A stretch of DNA of 12,189 bases from DASPXK01 sp035637315 (GCA_035637315.1 DASPXK010000290.1:1-12189), one strand, 5' to 3'; positions 1-6,537 are shown, counted from the stretch's first letter. Numbers and translations: made by a program. Notes: generated by a model not told the origin, from the sequence alone.

Positions 1-202
1 GCAGTGCTCCATCCACGAGATCCTGAGCGCGGAGCAACACATCCCGCGGGAGCTGCCGAGCCGGTACGCGCGAGGTTATAGCGCAGAGGACGAGGTCTTC
101 CGGGTCGAAACCGTCAGGTGAGACAACCAGAGCGGGTCGACGCTTCTGGCCGGTGAGATCCGTGAAGGGAAATGGCACGAGGACGACGTCTCCTCGGACC
201 AT
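1..202 (-). CDS. MazF/PemK-type endoribonuclease toxin (partial)
   Basis: I translated this myself on the minus strand from the ATG at 200-202. It gives 67 codons with no stop before the window edge, so the C-terminal part is missing. The protein opens MVRGDVVLVPFPFTDLTG, continues with QKRRPALVVS and later has VLCAITSRV. These are hallmarks of the PemK/MazF fold: the first beta strand, the conserved K-R-R-P-A-L-V-V strand, and the A-I-T-S strand. Family members are mostly sequence-specific mRNA-cleaving toxins. Its start lies 3 nt after the stop of the upstream antitoxin gene, the usual antitoxin-first toxin-antitoxin operon with translational coupling. Toxin identity is confident; whether it is active cannot be judged because the C-terminus is outside the window. 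Confidence 0.85.
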   Translation of the reverse strand, partial: MVRGDVVLVPFPFTDLTGQKRRPALVVSPDGFDPEDLVLCAITSRVPARQLPRDVLLRAQDLVDGAL

Positions 203-205
203 AGG

Positions 206-469
206 TCACTTCACCGCCACGCGGTCCCAGATGGCGTCGTCATCGTTGTCCCAGAACGTGAAGGCATCCTCAGCCGCGGCAAGCCAGCCCTCGTCCTCGA
301 CCTTTTGCGCCTCGCGGGAGATTGCCGCCTCGAGCGCCTGTTGGTCGATCGGAGCAATGACCGCGACCGGTCGTCCCCTCACGGTGAGCAACAGTCGCTC
401 CCCGCTTCTGACGCGGGCGATCACTTCCCCGGTATGCTGTTTAAGATCGCGTGCGCCTACCGTGTTCAT
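206..469 (-). CDS. Phd/YefM-family antitoxin
   Basis: 87 residues beginning MNTVGARDLKQHTGEVIARV and continuing GERLLLTVRGRPVAVIAPI. This is the classic Phd/YefM N-terminal DNA-binding fold (residues 1 to about 45): start, A-R-D-L-K-x-x-x-G-E, then the V-x-x-G-E-x-x-x-x-T-x-R-G-R-P-V-A strand-turn. The acidic, tryptophan-containing tail (EDEGWLAAAEDAFTFW and DNDDDAIWD) is the expected toxin-binding segment. The frame stays open upstream to 556 and beyond, but I chose the ATG at 467-469. It matches the family N-terminus and has an AAGGG-type ribosome binding site 6 nt upstream. The product should neutralise the downstream toxin and, with it, repress the operon. The pairing of a Phd/YefM antitoxin with a MazF/PemK toxin is a mixed combination. 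Confidence 0.88.
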   Translation of the reverse strand: MNTVGARDLKQHTGEVIARVRSGERLLLTVRGRPVAVIAPIDQQALEAAISREAQKVEDEGWLAAAEDAFTFWDNDDDAIWDRVAVK

Positions 470-511
470 GAGCGCCCTTAACCTTTTAACCTCAAAACCT
501 AGGTGAACACA

Positions 512-517
512 ATTGTA
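512..517 (-). promoter_or_regulatory. Possible -10 box of the toxin-antitoxin operon
   Basis: On the minus strand the hexamer TACAAT (5 of 6 match to TATAAT) lies about 43 nt upstream of the antitoxin ATG, which would give a 5' leader of roughly 35 nt. No convincing -35 box lies 16-18 bp further upstream. The call rests on the -10 match and position only. Confidence 0.35.
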
Positions 518-545
518 GCATCTGCTCGCCGTCGGTGTGGCATGA

Positions 546-628
546 ACCGCGACCAACTGGGCCCGGGGCGTGGCCCAGAATCCTTCCAGTGCGGCAAGCT
601 CGCGTTCCCGGTTGACGAACCGCTCAAA
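546..628 (-). pseudogene. Remnant of the N-terminus of a COG1672-like AAA ATPase
   Basis: Minus-strand translation from 628 gives FERFVNRERELAALEGFW, two residues, then PRAQLVAV. This matches the usual N-terminus of archaeal-type AAA ATPases (COG1672 and relatives): F-V-x-R-E-x-E-L-x-x-L, then R-A-Q-L-V-V-V, normally followed at once by the Walker A loop Y-G-R-R-R-V-G-K-T. Here the match stops right after LVAV, and the next residues (HATPTASRC) have no P-loop. There is no start codon where the family begins; the codon before F is not ATG, GTG or TTG. The remnant is in the same reading frame as the antitoxin downstream and ends about 77 nt before the antitoxin ATG. I infer a deletion that removed the rest of the ATPase gene. 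The match is from memory of the family and covers only about 28 residues. Confidence 0.5.
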
Positions 629-664
629 GCCAGCGCCATCACAGGCCAGTACAGTAACAGAAAA

Positions 665-702
665 GTTAGTAACTAATACGTTAGGAACTAATCTGTTAGT
701 AA
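665..702. repeat. Tandem 15-bp direct repeats with palindromic core
   Basis: Three head-to-tail units start at 665, 680 and 695. Units 1 and 2 are GTTAGTAACTAATAC and GTTAGGAACTAATCT. Unit 3 keeps only the first 8 bases, GTTAGTAA. The core of unit 1, TTAGTAACTAA, is an odd-centred palindrome (5-bp arms). The stretch is strikingly AT-rich against GC-rich flanks. It lies upstream of the ATPase remnant, as read on the minus strand, and between the two minus-strand genes. It looks like a cluster of binding sites for a dimeric regulator, possibly left over from the lost ATPase gene; that role is inference. Confidence 0.6.
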
Positions 703-767
703 GGGAAGGCGCGCGGCGAAGGCGGCGGGATGGTCTGGGCCGCCGTTATAGGCGCTTGAGGCTGATC

Positions 768-3062
768 TTACCGCCCGCGCAGCGCGTTGAAGACCTTTTC
801 GGCGCTGATCGGCAGATCGGTGATGCGGACCCCGACGGCGTCCTCGACGGCGTTCGCGAGCGCCGCGGCGGTCGGGATCGCGGGCATCTCGCCGACGCCC
901 TTGCCGCCGAAGGGGGCGGGGCCATCGCCGTGCTCGATCAGCTCGATCTCCAGAGGTGGGATGTCGGCCAGGCCGGGGACCTTGTAGTCGCCGAAGTTGA
1001 TCGCCTGCACCCGACCCTGCTCGACGCGCAGCTCCTCCATCAGGCCCTGGCCCAGGCCCTGCATCAGCCCGCCCTCGACCTGGCCGGTCAAACCGCGCGG
1101 ATTGATCGTGTACCCGACGTCATGCACCGCCACGATCCGATCCACCCGGACCTGGCCGGTCTCCCGATCGACGCTCACCTCGAACGCCTGGCAGCCGTAA
1201 CCAGTCGAGGGGCCGCGCTCGGCCTGCAGATCGACCTGCTCGCCAATCAGGCCGCCTTCCAGTTTCGCAAGGCGGCCGGCTAGCTCCGCGAAGCGGATCC
1301 GCGCCAAGTCGTCCCGAGACACGAAATGGCCGTCCTCGAGCTCGACACCATCCTCTCGCCAGCCTTCCACCTCGGCGGCCAGCGAACACAGGCGCCGGCG
1401 CAGTTGCTGCACAGCGGCGAAGGCAGCGCCGCCGGTTGAGTTGGTCACCTTGCTACCGCCGCTGCCCGAATCGAACGGAGCGTTGTCGCTGTCCCCCTGC
1501 TCGACGCGCACCGCCGACGGCTCGACCGTCAGGACCCGCGCGACGACTTCTTGCAGGACGGTGTGAGCGCCAGTCCCGACCTCAGGCACGCCGGTCCGCA
1601 CCAGCACCCGACCCTGGGCGTCGACTTCGACGGCCACTTCGGCCCGACCGGCGCCGGTCCCGCGCTCGCTGATCGCCAGCCCGCGACCCTGGTTGGCCTG
1701 CGTCGCCTGCCCCCAGCCGATCGCCCGCGCCGCCTGGTCGAGCACCTCGCCGGCTGACCCGCACCATGGCTTGCCGTCCAAGTCCTCGTCGCCGTCGCGC
1801 AGCAGGTTCCGGTGGCGGAACTCGACCGGGTCGATGCCCAGCCGCCGCGCGACCATGTCCGTGTGCGACTCGCAAGCGAAGGTGACCTGCGGCTGGCCTG
1901 GCGCCCGCATGCTGCCGCAAGGGAGCTGGTTGGTGTAAACGCACGAGGTGACGATCCGCACGTTGGGGATGCGATAGGGACCCGCCGCCCGCCGCGAGCC
2001 GGCCAGGGTGATGCCGCCGCGGAATCCGGCGTAGGCGCCGCTGTTGTAGAGAACTCGAACGTCGCGGGCGACCAGCCGGCCACCCTGGTCGACCCCACTC
2101 TTGATGCGGATCACGGCCGCGTGGCGCGGGATGCCGGCCTGGAACTCCTCGTTCTGGCTCATGACCATCTGCACCGGGCGCCCGCTCGCTTTTGCCAGGA
2201 AGTAAGCCAGCGCCTCGTCGACGATGTAGCCCTTGCCACCGAAATCGCCGCCGATGCGATTCGGCATCACGATGAACTGCTCGGCCGCCAGGCCGGTGGC
2301 CTGAGCCAGATACTCGCGGACGCCAAAGAGTTGCTTGACGCACGACCAGACACGCACCTTGCCGGACGGCTCGATCGCCACGGTGCAGCTATGTGGCTCG
2401 ATAAAGCCAACGTGCTGCATCGGCAGCCGGAAGACATCCTCAAAAACCCGCGCCGAGCGCTCGAAGCCGGCCTCGACCTCGCCTTTGGCCACCACCACCG
2501 TCGAGTTCGCGTTCGGCTCCGGCGGCAGCGGGCCCCGCTCGTAGCCACTGGCGTATGTTTCGCGATCTGGGTGAAGCGCGGGGGCATCCGGCAGGAGAGC
2601 CGTCTCGATGTCGAAGACGCCCGGCAGGTCCTCGTACTCGAGCCTGATGGCGTTCAGCGCCTCCTCGGCGGCGTCGCGCGTCTCCGCCGCTACCACCGCG
2701 ATCTTCTCGCCCACGAAACGCACCCGCTGCCAGGCCAGCGGTGGCATGTCCCGCAAGCCCCGGCCGATCAGCGGGACCGGGAGATCCGCGCCGGTGAGCA
2801 CCGCCCGGACGCCCGGCAGGCGCCGCGCCGCCGAGACGTCGAGCGCAGTGATGCGGGCATGCGGAATCGGACTGCGCAGGGCGATGCCAACCAGCAGGCC
2901 CGGCAACGGTACGTCGCCTGCGTACAGCGCTGCGCCGGTGACCTTCTCCGGCCCATCGACGCGGCGGACGACCCGCTCCCGTACGGCTTCGGTCACGCCA
3001 GCAGGGTACGCGGCCACGCCCAGACTGTCAAACGGCGGGCGCCGAAGGTGCAAGCCGGGCAC
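768..3062 (-). CDS. Xanthine dehydrogenase/CO dehydrogenase-type molybdopterin-binding subunit
   Basis: 764 residues from the GTG at 3062, which has GGGAG 9 nt upstream. A GTG at 2996 (starting VTEAVRERV) is the alternative and fits the family N-terminus better but has no Shine-Dalgarno. Domains: alpha/beta hammerhead (about 35-150), first molybdopterin domain (about 165-405), second (about 425-740). Motifs seen: RVDGPEKVTG at 34-43, GGDFGGKG at 271-278, SMRAPGQPQ at 384-392, HDVGYTINP at 647-655, and GGKGVGE at 719-725 with the catalytic-type glutamate E725. The form I CO dehydrogenase loop A-Y-R-C-S-F-R is absent, so CO oxidation is unlikely. The family hydroxylates N-heterocycles, aldehydes and related compounds, passing electrons through separate iron-sulfur and FAD subunits, neither of which is encoded nearby. 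Length is normal for this subunit. The substrate cannot be predicted. It diverges from the sensor kinase gene across 167 bp. Confidence 0.9.
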   Translation of the reverse strand: MPGLHLRRPPFDSLGVAAYPAGVTEAVRERVVRRVDGPEKVTGAALYAGDVPLPGLLVGIALRSPIPHARITALDVSAARRLPGVRAVLTGADLPVPLIGRGLRDMPPLAWQRVRFVGEKIAVVAAETRDAAEEALNAIRLEYEDLPGVFDIETALLPDAPALHPDRETYASGYERGPLPPEPNANSTVVVAKGEVEAGFERSARVFEDVFRLPMQHVGFIEPHSCTVAIEPSGKVRVWSCVKQLFGVREYLAQATGLAAEQFIVMPNRIGGDFGGKGYIVDEALAYFLAKASGRPVQMVMSQNEEFQAGIPRHAAVIRIKSGVDQGGRLVARDVRVLYNSGAYAGFRGGITLAGSRRAAGPYRIPNVRIVTSCVYTNQLPCGSMRAPGQPQVTFACESHTDMVARRLGIDPVEFRHRNLLRDGDEDLDGKPWCGSAGEVLDQAARAIGWGQATQANQGRGLAISERGTGAGRAEVAVEVDAQGRVLVRTGVPEVGTGAHTVLQEVVARVLTVEPSAVRVEQGDSDNAPFDSGSGGSKVTNSTGGAAFAAVQQLRRRLCSLAAEVEGWREDGVELEDGHFVSRDDLARIRFAELAGRLAKLEGGLIGEQVDLQAERGPSTGYGCQAFEVSVDRETGQVRVDRIVAVHDVGYTINPRGLTGQVEGGLMQGLGQGLMEELRVEQGRVQAINFGDYKVPGLADIPPLEIELIEHGDGPAPFGGKGVGEMPAIPTAAALANAVEDAVGVRITDLPISAEKVFNALRGR

Positions 3063-3225
3063 TGCCTGTGGCTCCCTGCAAGTGAGTTGGCTGTCGGGCC
3101 AAGTGTTTCATCCTCCACAATGGCCGCAGGCGGGATGGCTCGGAAGGATGGGCATCAGCGAGCGCGTCCCAGCCCCGATGGGCGGAGCGGCCGGACGATC
3201 GCCCAGCTGGGAACGTTTGCGATGT

Positions 3226-3231
3226 TAGTAT
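3226..3231 (+). promoter_or_regulatory. Possible -10 box close to the kinase start
   Basis: TAGTAT (4 of 6 to TATAAT, of the TAnnnT type) ends 10 nt before the ATG at 3242. There is no Shine-Dalgarno before either candidate start, so a transcript with a very short or no leader starting near 3242 is possible. No -35 box is visible. This is a weak call. Confidence 0.25.
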
Positions 3232-4402
3232 GGCTTCAGGCATGGACGAGCGGACCCGCGAGCTGGCCATCCTCAACGCTATCGCCGAGGCGCTGAACAG
3301 CTCGCCTGACGTCCAGCAGGCGCTCGAGCGGACCCTCGGCCTGGTGGCCGATCTGCTTGGCTTGCGGACCGGCTGGATCTGGTTGATCGACCCGGACAGT
3401 GGACAGTTCTACAGCGCCGCGGCCCGCGATCTGCCACCTTACCTGCAGGAGCCGGTCCGAATGGCCGGCAGCAAGTGCTGGTGCATCCAGGACTTCGAGC
3501 GCGGCGAGCTGAGCCCCAAGAACATCGACGTGCTGGAGTGCAGCCGCCTGCGCCCCGCAGTCCAGACCAAAGAGGCGGAACTGACGCGGGGGCTGGCCTA
3601 CCACGCGAGCATCCCGTTGTACTTCCAGGACAAGCCGCTCGGGATCATGAACCTGACCGGGCCAGCCTGGCGAAAGCTCACCCGCGACGAGCTGCGGCTC
3701 CTGTCGACGATCGGCTATCAGGTCGGCATCGCGATCGAGCGAGCCCGGCTGGCCGAGGAGGGCACGAGGCTGGCCCGCGCCGAGGAGCGCGCGAGGATCG
3801 CGCGTGAGATCCACGACACGCTCGCCCAGGGGCTGACCGCGATCGGGCTGGACCTGGAGGGCGCGCTGCGCCACCTGGAGAGTGAGCCCGAGCAAGCCCG
3901 CCAGCGGCTGGAGCGCGCGCTGGGCATGGCCCGTGAGAGCCTCGAGGAGGCGCGGCGGTCGGTCATGGACCTGCGCGCCGCGCCGCTGGCCGGCAAGCCG
4001 CTGGCGGAGGCGCTCGCCGCGCTGGGGAGGTCGTTCACGTCCGAGACGGGGGTCCGCATACGGGTCCGGTCCAGCGGCGATCCGGGCCTGTCGCTCCGGA
4101 TCGAGTCCGAGCTCTACCGCGTCGCCCAGGAGGCGTTGGCAAACGTCCGCAGGCATGCGCGAGCGACCGAGGTCGAGATGAGTCTGCAGGCCTCCGCCAC
4201 CGAGGTCCGCCTCTCGATCCGGGACGATGGCCGCGGCCTCGAACCTCGGGCGGCCCGGGCCGCGGGCAGCAGTTACGGCATCCGCGGGATGAGGGAGCGC
4301 GCCCGCCTGCTGGGCGGAAATCTTCGGGTCGTCAGCCGGCCCGGGCGGGGGACCACGGTCACGCTCACCGTCCCGCTCGCAGCGGGCGCGGAGCCGAGAT
4401 GA
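3230..4402 (+). CDS. GAF-domain sensor histidine kinase, NarL/DesK type
   Basis: 390 residues from the ATG at 3230; the ATG at 3242 (MDERTRELAILNAI) is equally plausible and would drop four residues. Layout: short N-terminal helix (5-25), GAF sensor domain (about 25-172), coiled linker (172-190), HisKA_3 dimerisation domain with phospho-accepting H195 in AREIHDTLAQGL, then a HATPase_c domain. The ATPase shows the N box EALANVRRHA (301-310), the G1 box DDGRG (332-336) and the G2 region GIRGMRERA (350-358). There is no transmembrane segment, so this is a cytoplasmic sensor. The GAF domain carries cysteines C83, C85 and C104 (KCWC and LECSRL), a possible metal or redox site. The stop overlaps the response regulator start (ATGA, 4399-4402), so the two are co-translated and form a cognate pair. 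Family and role are confident; the signal is unknown. Confidence 0.93.
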   Translation: MASGMDERTRELAILNAIAEALNSSPDVQQALERTLGLVADLLGLRTGWIWLIDPDSGQFYSAAARDLPPYLQEPVRMAGSKCWCIQDFERGELSPKNIDVLECSRLRPAVQTKEAELTRGLAYHASIPLYFQDKPLGIMNLTGPAWRKLTRDELRLLSTIGYQVGIAIERARLAEEGTRLARAEERARIAREIHDTLAQGLTAIGLDLEGALRHLESEPEQARQRLERALGMARESLEEARRSVMDLRAAPLAGKPLAEALAALGRSFTSETGVRIRVRSSGDPGLSLRIESELYRVAQEALANVRRHARATEVEMSLQASATEVRLSIRDDGRGLEPRAARAAGSSYGIRGMRERARLLGGNLRVVSRPGRGTTVTLTVPLAAGAEPR

Positions 4403-5022
4403 TCCGCCTGCTGGTCGTCGACGACCACCCAATCGTCCGCCAGGGATTGGAGGCGGCCCTGCAAGACGAGGCTGAGTTCGAGGTGGTTGGATCGGCCGGA
4501 TCGGCCGAAGAGGCCCTGGCGCTCGCAGGGCGCCTACGGCCCGATGTCGTGCTGCTCGACCTGGAGCTGCCCGGGCAGAGCGGCGTCGAGGCCATCCCTC
4601 GCCTCGCGGCAGTCAGTCCAGATAGCCGCGTCCTCGTGTTCACGGCCTACGAGACCGACGAGCGCGTCTTTGGCGCGATCCAATCCGGAGCCAGGGGGTA
4701 TCTGCTCAAAGGGGCCACCGCCGACGAGATCGCGCGCGCCGTCCGCGCCGTGCACGCGGGTGGCTCGCACCTCGAGCCACGAGTTGCCGCCAGGCTCATG
4801 GCCGAGCTGCGCGCGCCGCGGCGCTCTAGCCGCCAGTTGAGCCAACGCGAGCGAGAGGTTTTGCGACTGGTGGCCGAGGGGCTGCCCAACAAGCAGATCG
4901 CGCGGGCACTCTCCATCTCCGAGCGCACCGTCAAGTTCCACCTCAGCTCCGTGTTCCAGAAGCTCGGCGCAGACAACCGCGCCCAGGCGGTCGCGCTTGC
5001 GGCAGAGCACAGGCTGCTCTGA
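4399..5022 (+). CDS. LuxR/NarL-family response regulator
   Basis: 207 residues. The receiver domain spans 1-118: acidic pair D8/D9, phospho-acceptor D54 in VLLDLELPG, T82 in VFTA, and K104 in YLLKG, all at the canonical spacing. The linker holds about 119-143. A C-terminal LuxR-type helix-turn-helix (about 144-204) reads LSQREREVLRLVAEGLPNKQ then IARALSISERTVKFHLSSVF. Such proteins bind DNA as dimers once phosphorylated. The start overlaps the kinase stop by 4 nt. Targets are not shown by the sequence; the divergent molybdoenzyme gene across the shared 167-bp promoter region is the obvious candidate by position, but this is inference. All key residues are present, so it should be functional. 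Confidence 0.95.
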   Translation: MIRLLVVDDHPIVRQGLEAALQDEAEFEVVGSAGSAEEALALAGRLRPDVVLLDLELPGQSGVEAIPRLAAVSPDSRVLVFTAYETDERVFGAIQSGARGYLLKGATADEIARAVRAVHAGGSHLEPRVAARLMAELRAPRRSSRQLSQREREVLRLVAEGLPNKQIARALSISERTVKFHLSSVFQKLGADNRAQAVALAAEHRLL

Positions 5023-5030
5023 AGGAGGAC

Positions 5031-5062
5031 GGGGCCCCCGAAGGGGTGGCCCTTAAAGTTTT
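5031..5062 (+). terminator. Rho-independent terminator after the two-component operon
   Basis: Starting 9 nt after the response regulator stop, bases 5032-5039 pair with 5044-5052. This is an 8-bp all-GC stem with one bulged T (5047) and a GAAG loop. It is followed by TTAAAGTTTT at 5053-5062, an interrupted but adequate T tract. The AAGGAGG just after the stop (5022-5028) has no start codon behind it. Confidence 0.7.
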
Positions 5063-5141
5063 GCGCGGCTGGTGCCGTGTGGGCATGGCGGGACGCTAGA
5101 GGGGGCTGCGGCCGGCTATCCGGCTCTTCGCTTCAAGTGCT

Positions 5142-5277
5142 GCGCGGGCCACCTCGCCCTCACCCCCTGGCCCCTCTCCCTCCGAGGGGAGAGGGGGAAA
5201 CCGTCTCCCCTCTCCCCCGTGAGGGAGAGGGGTTGGGGGCGAGGGGTTCTTGTTCCGCGCAAAGAGCGCGGGCCACC
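5142..5277. repeat. Palindromic intergenic element flanked by 12-bp direct repeats
   Basis: The direct repeat GCGCGGGCCACC occurs at 5142-5153 and 5266-5277. Between them is a long near-perfect inverted repeat: left arm 5157-5182 matches the reverse complement of right arm 5221-5245 with one gap and three differences. Inside lies a second hairpin of purine-rich then pyrimidine-rich runs (GGGGAGAGGG against CCCTCTCCCC). The short sequence AGTGCT also sits near each outer flank. Overall this looks like a small non-autonomous mobile or REP-like element, with the 12-bp repeat as possible target-site duplication. No coding sequence is inside. It could also serve as a transcription stop between the neighbouring genes. 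Confidence 0.65.
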
Positions 5278-5317
5278 CGCCTCGAAGTGCTACATGGCCG
5301 CCGAACCGGAGCGGCCC

Positions 5318-5323
5318 TATACT
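5318..5323 (+). promoter_or_regulatory. Possible -10 box of the substrate-binding protein gene
   Basis: TATACT (5 of 6 to TATAAT) ends 9 nt before the ATG at 5333, and no Shine-Dalgarno is present. A start site 6-8 nt after the box would give a leader of only 1-3 nt, so translation would be effectively leaderless. No clear -35 box. Confidence 0.4.
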
Positions 5324-5332
5324 AGCCGCAGC

Positions 5333-6355
5333 ATGGAGCAAACAGGATCCCGCTTTGGACGACGCTCGTTGTTGCAGGGGAGCCTGGCCGTGGCCGGGCT
5401 GGGCCTGCTGGCCGGCTGCGGGGTGCTGCCGCCCCGGGTTGCGCCAGCGGCGCAGGTCCGACGGATAGGATTCCTCAGTGCAACCGCCCCTTCCGCCATC
5501 GCGGCCCGCACCGAGGCCTTCCGGCAAGGCCTGAGTGAACTCGGGTACGTGGAGGGGAAAGACATTGTCATCGAGTATCGGCATGTAGTGGGCGAGCGAG
5601 ATCGGCTGAGTGATCTCGCAACTGAGCTGGTAGGTCTGAATGTTGATGTTATCGTCACGACTGGGCCGACATCGACCCTTGCTGCCAAGGAAGCAACTTC
5701 TACGATTCCCATTGTCATGGCGTATCACAGCGACCCTGTTGGCTCTGGATTCGTGGCCAGCCTAGCGCGTCCTGGAGGGAACATTACTGGATTGTCCAGC
5801 CTTGCCCCAGAGATGAGCGGAAAACAACTGGAGATCATGAAAGAGATCCTGCCCAATTTGTCCTGTGTGGCAGCCTTCGGGACTTCGAGCCAGCCGGGCA
5901 ACGCCCAAGCGTTAAGAGAGACGGAGATCGCAGCGCGGTCGCTCGGGGTTCAGATCCAATATGTGAATGTAGAACGACCTGAAGACATTGAGGCTGCGTT
6001 TAGAGAGTCAAACAAGAGGTGTAATGATGCAGTCCTTATGCTTCCGAGTCCTATCCTCAATGCTTATCGAACACAGGCTGTAGAGCTCGCGGTAAATAGC
6101 CGGCTACCGGCAATATATCCGATGCCAGAATTCGTCGAAGACGGGGGGCTTGTGAGCTACGGCGTGAGCTTTACAAGCTTGTACCGGCGCGCCGCCACGT
6201 ACGTGGACAAGATCCTGAAGGGCGCTAAGCCCGCTGATCTGCCGGTGGAGCAACCCACGAAGTTCGAGCTGGTCATCAACCTCAAGACCGCCCGGGCGCT
6301 TGGGATCACCATCCCACAGGAAGTCCTGATCCAAGCCACCGAGCTCATCCAGTAG
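5333..6355 (+). CDS. ABC_sub_bind-family periplasmic/lipoprotein substrate-binding protein
   Basis: 340 residues from the ATG at 5333; the open frame runs further upstream, but that part overlaps the palindromic element and is not protein-like. The N-terminus has twin arginines R10-R11 (FGRRSLLQG), a hydrophobic stretch (17-27) and a lipobox LAGC with C29, so a Tat-exported, lipid-anchored protein is likely. The mature part matches the ABC_sub_bind family (PF04392; annotated as tryptophan/tyrosine-type ABC transporter binding proteins): RRIGFLSA at 43-50, FRQGLSELGYVEGKDIVIEY at 63-82, ATSTIPIVMA at 121-130, DPVGSGFVASLARPGGNITG at 134-153. No permease or ATPase gene is adjacent, common for this family. 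GC content is low inside the gene (53% in 5641-5700, 43% in 6001-6060, against 70% in 7021-7080), suggesting later arrival. The ligand is not predictable. Confidence 0.9.
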   Translation: MEQTGSRFGRRSLLQGSLAVAGLGLLAGCGVLPPRVAPAAQVRRIGFLSATAPSAIAARTEAFRQGLSELGYVEGKDIVIEYRHVVGERDRLSDLATELVGLNVDVIVTTGPTSTLAAKEATSTIPIVMAYHSDPVGSGFVASLARPGGNITGLSSLAPEMSGKQLEIMKEILPNLSCVAAFGTSSQPGNAQALRETEIAARSLGVQIQYVNVERPEDIEAAFRESNKRCNDAVLMLPSPILNAYRTQAVELAVNSRLPAIYPMPEFVEDGGLVSYGVSFTSLYRRAATYVDKILKGAKPADLPVEQPTKFELVINLKTARALGITIPQEVLIQATELIQ

Positions 6356-6439
6356 GGCCGTTCGTTCTCTGCTCAGCCTGCCAGTCTCTGCCAGCCAGGG
6401 CACCCGTCCCCCCCATCCCCCATCCGCCGTAGAGCAGCC

Positions 6440-6470
6440 CCTGTCCACCTGGACAGGTGTCTTGTTGCCC
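6440..6470 (+). terminator. Likely terminator after the substrate-binding protein gene
   Basis: The 7-bp stem CCTGTCC (6440-6446) and GGACAGG (6451-6457) with an ACCT loop is followed by TGTCTTGTT, a weak T-rich tail. It lies about 85 nt after the stop at 6355. The T tract is imperfect, hence moderate confidence. Confidence 0.45.
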
Positions 6471-6519
6471 TCCTGCCCGAGGTCGGCGGCACGCCAGCAG
6501 GCGCATCCTCAAAGCAGAA

Positions 6520-6537
6520 CCGCTGCCGAGGCGGCGG
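6520..6537 (+). promoter_or_regulatory. GC hairpin just upstream of the SDR ribosome binding site
   Basis: CCGCTGCC (6520-6527) can pair with GGCGGCGG (6530-6537), seven pairs including one G-T wobble once the innermost pair opens to form a 4-nt loop. It ends only 3 nt before the GAGGGAG ribosome binding site (6541-6547). It may influence translation initiation, or be a chance fold in GC-rich sequence. I did not recognise any riboswitch class here. Confidence 0.25.

Noticed and set aside
3028..3109. Small minus-strand open frame starting MKHLARQPTH upstream of and overlapping the molybdoenzyme start, a possible leader peptide
   Set aside because: Its GGAGG directly abuts the ATG with no spacing, the sequence matches nothing known, and it would overlap the next gene in another frame.
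1812..3296. Long plus-strand open frame of 494 codons antisense to the molybdoenzyme
   Set aside because: Composition is that of a GC-rich shadow frame, no motifs are visible, and the minus-strand frame carries unmistakable family motifs throughout.
3236..4432. Long minus-strand open frame of 398 codons antisense to the sensor kinase
   Set aside because: The plus strand has all kinase boxes; the antisense frame has only biased, repetitive composition typical of high-GC shadows.
5072..5332. N-terminal extension of the substrate-binding protein frame
   Set aside because: It translates the palindromic element, while the ATG at 5333 is followed immediately by a proper twin-arginine and lipobox signal.
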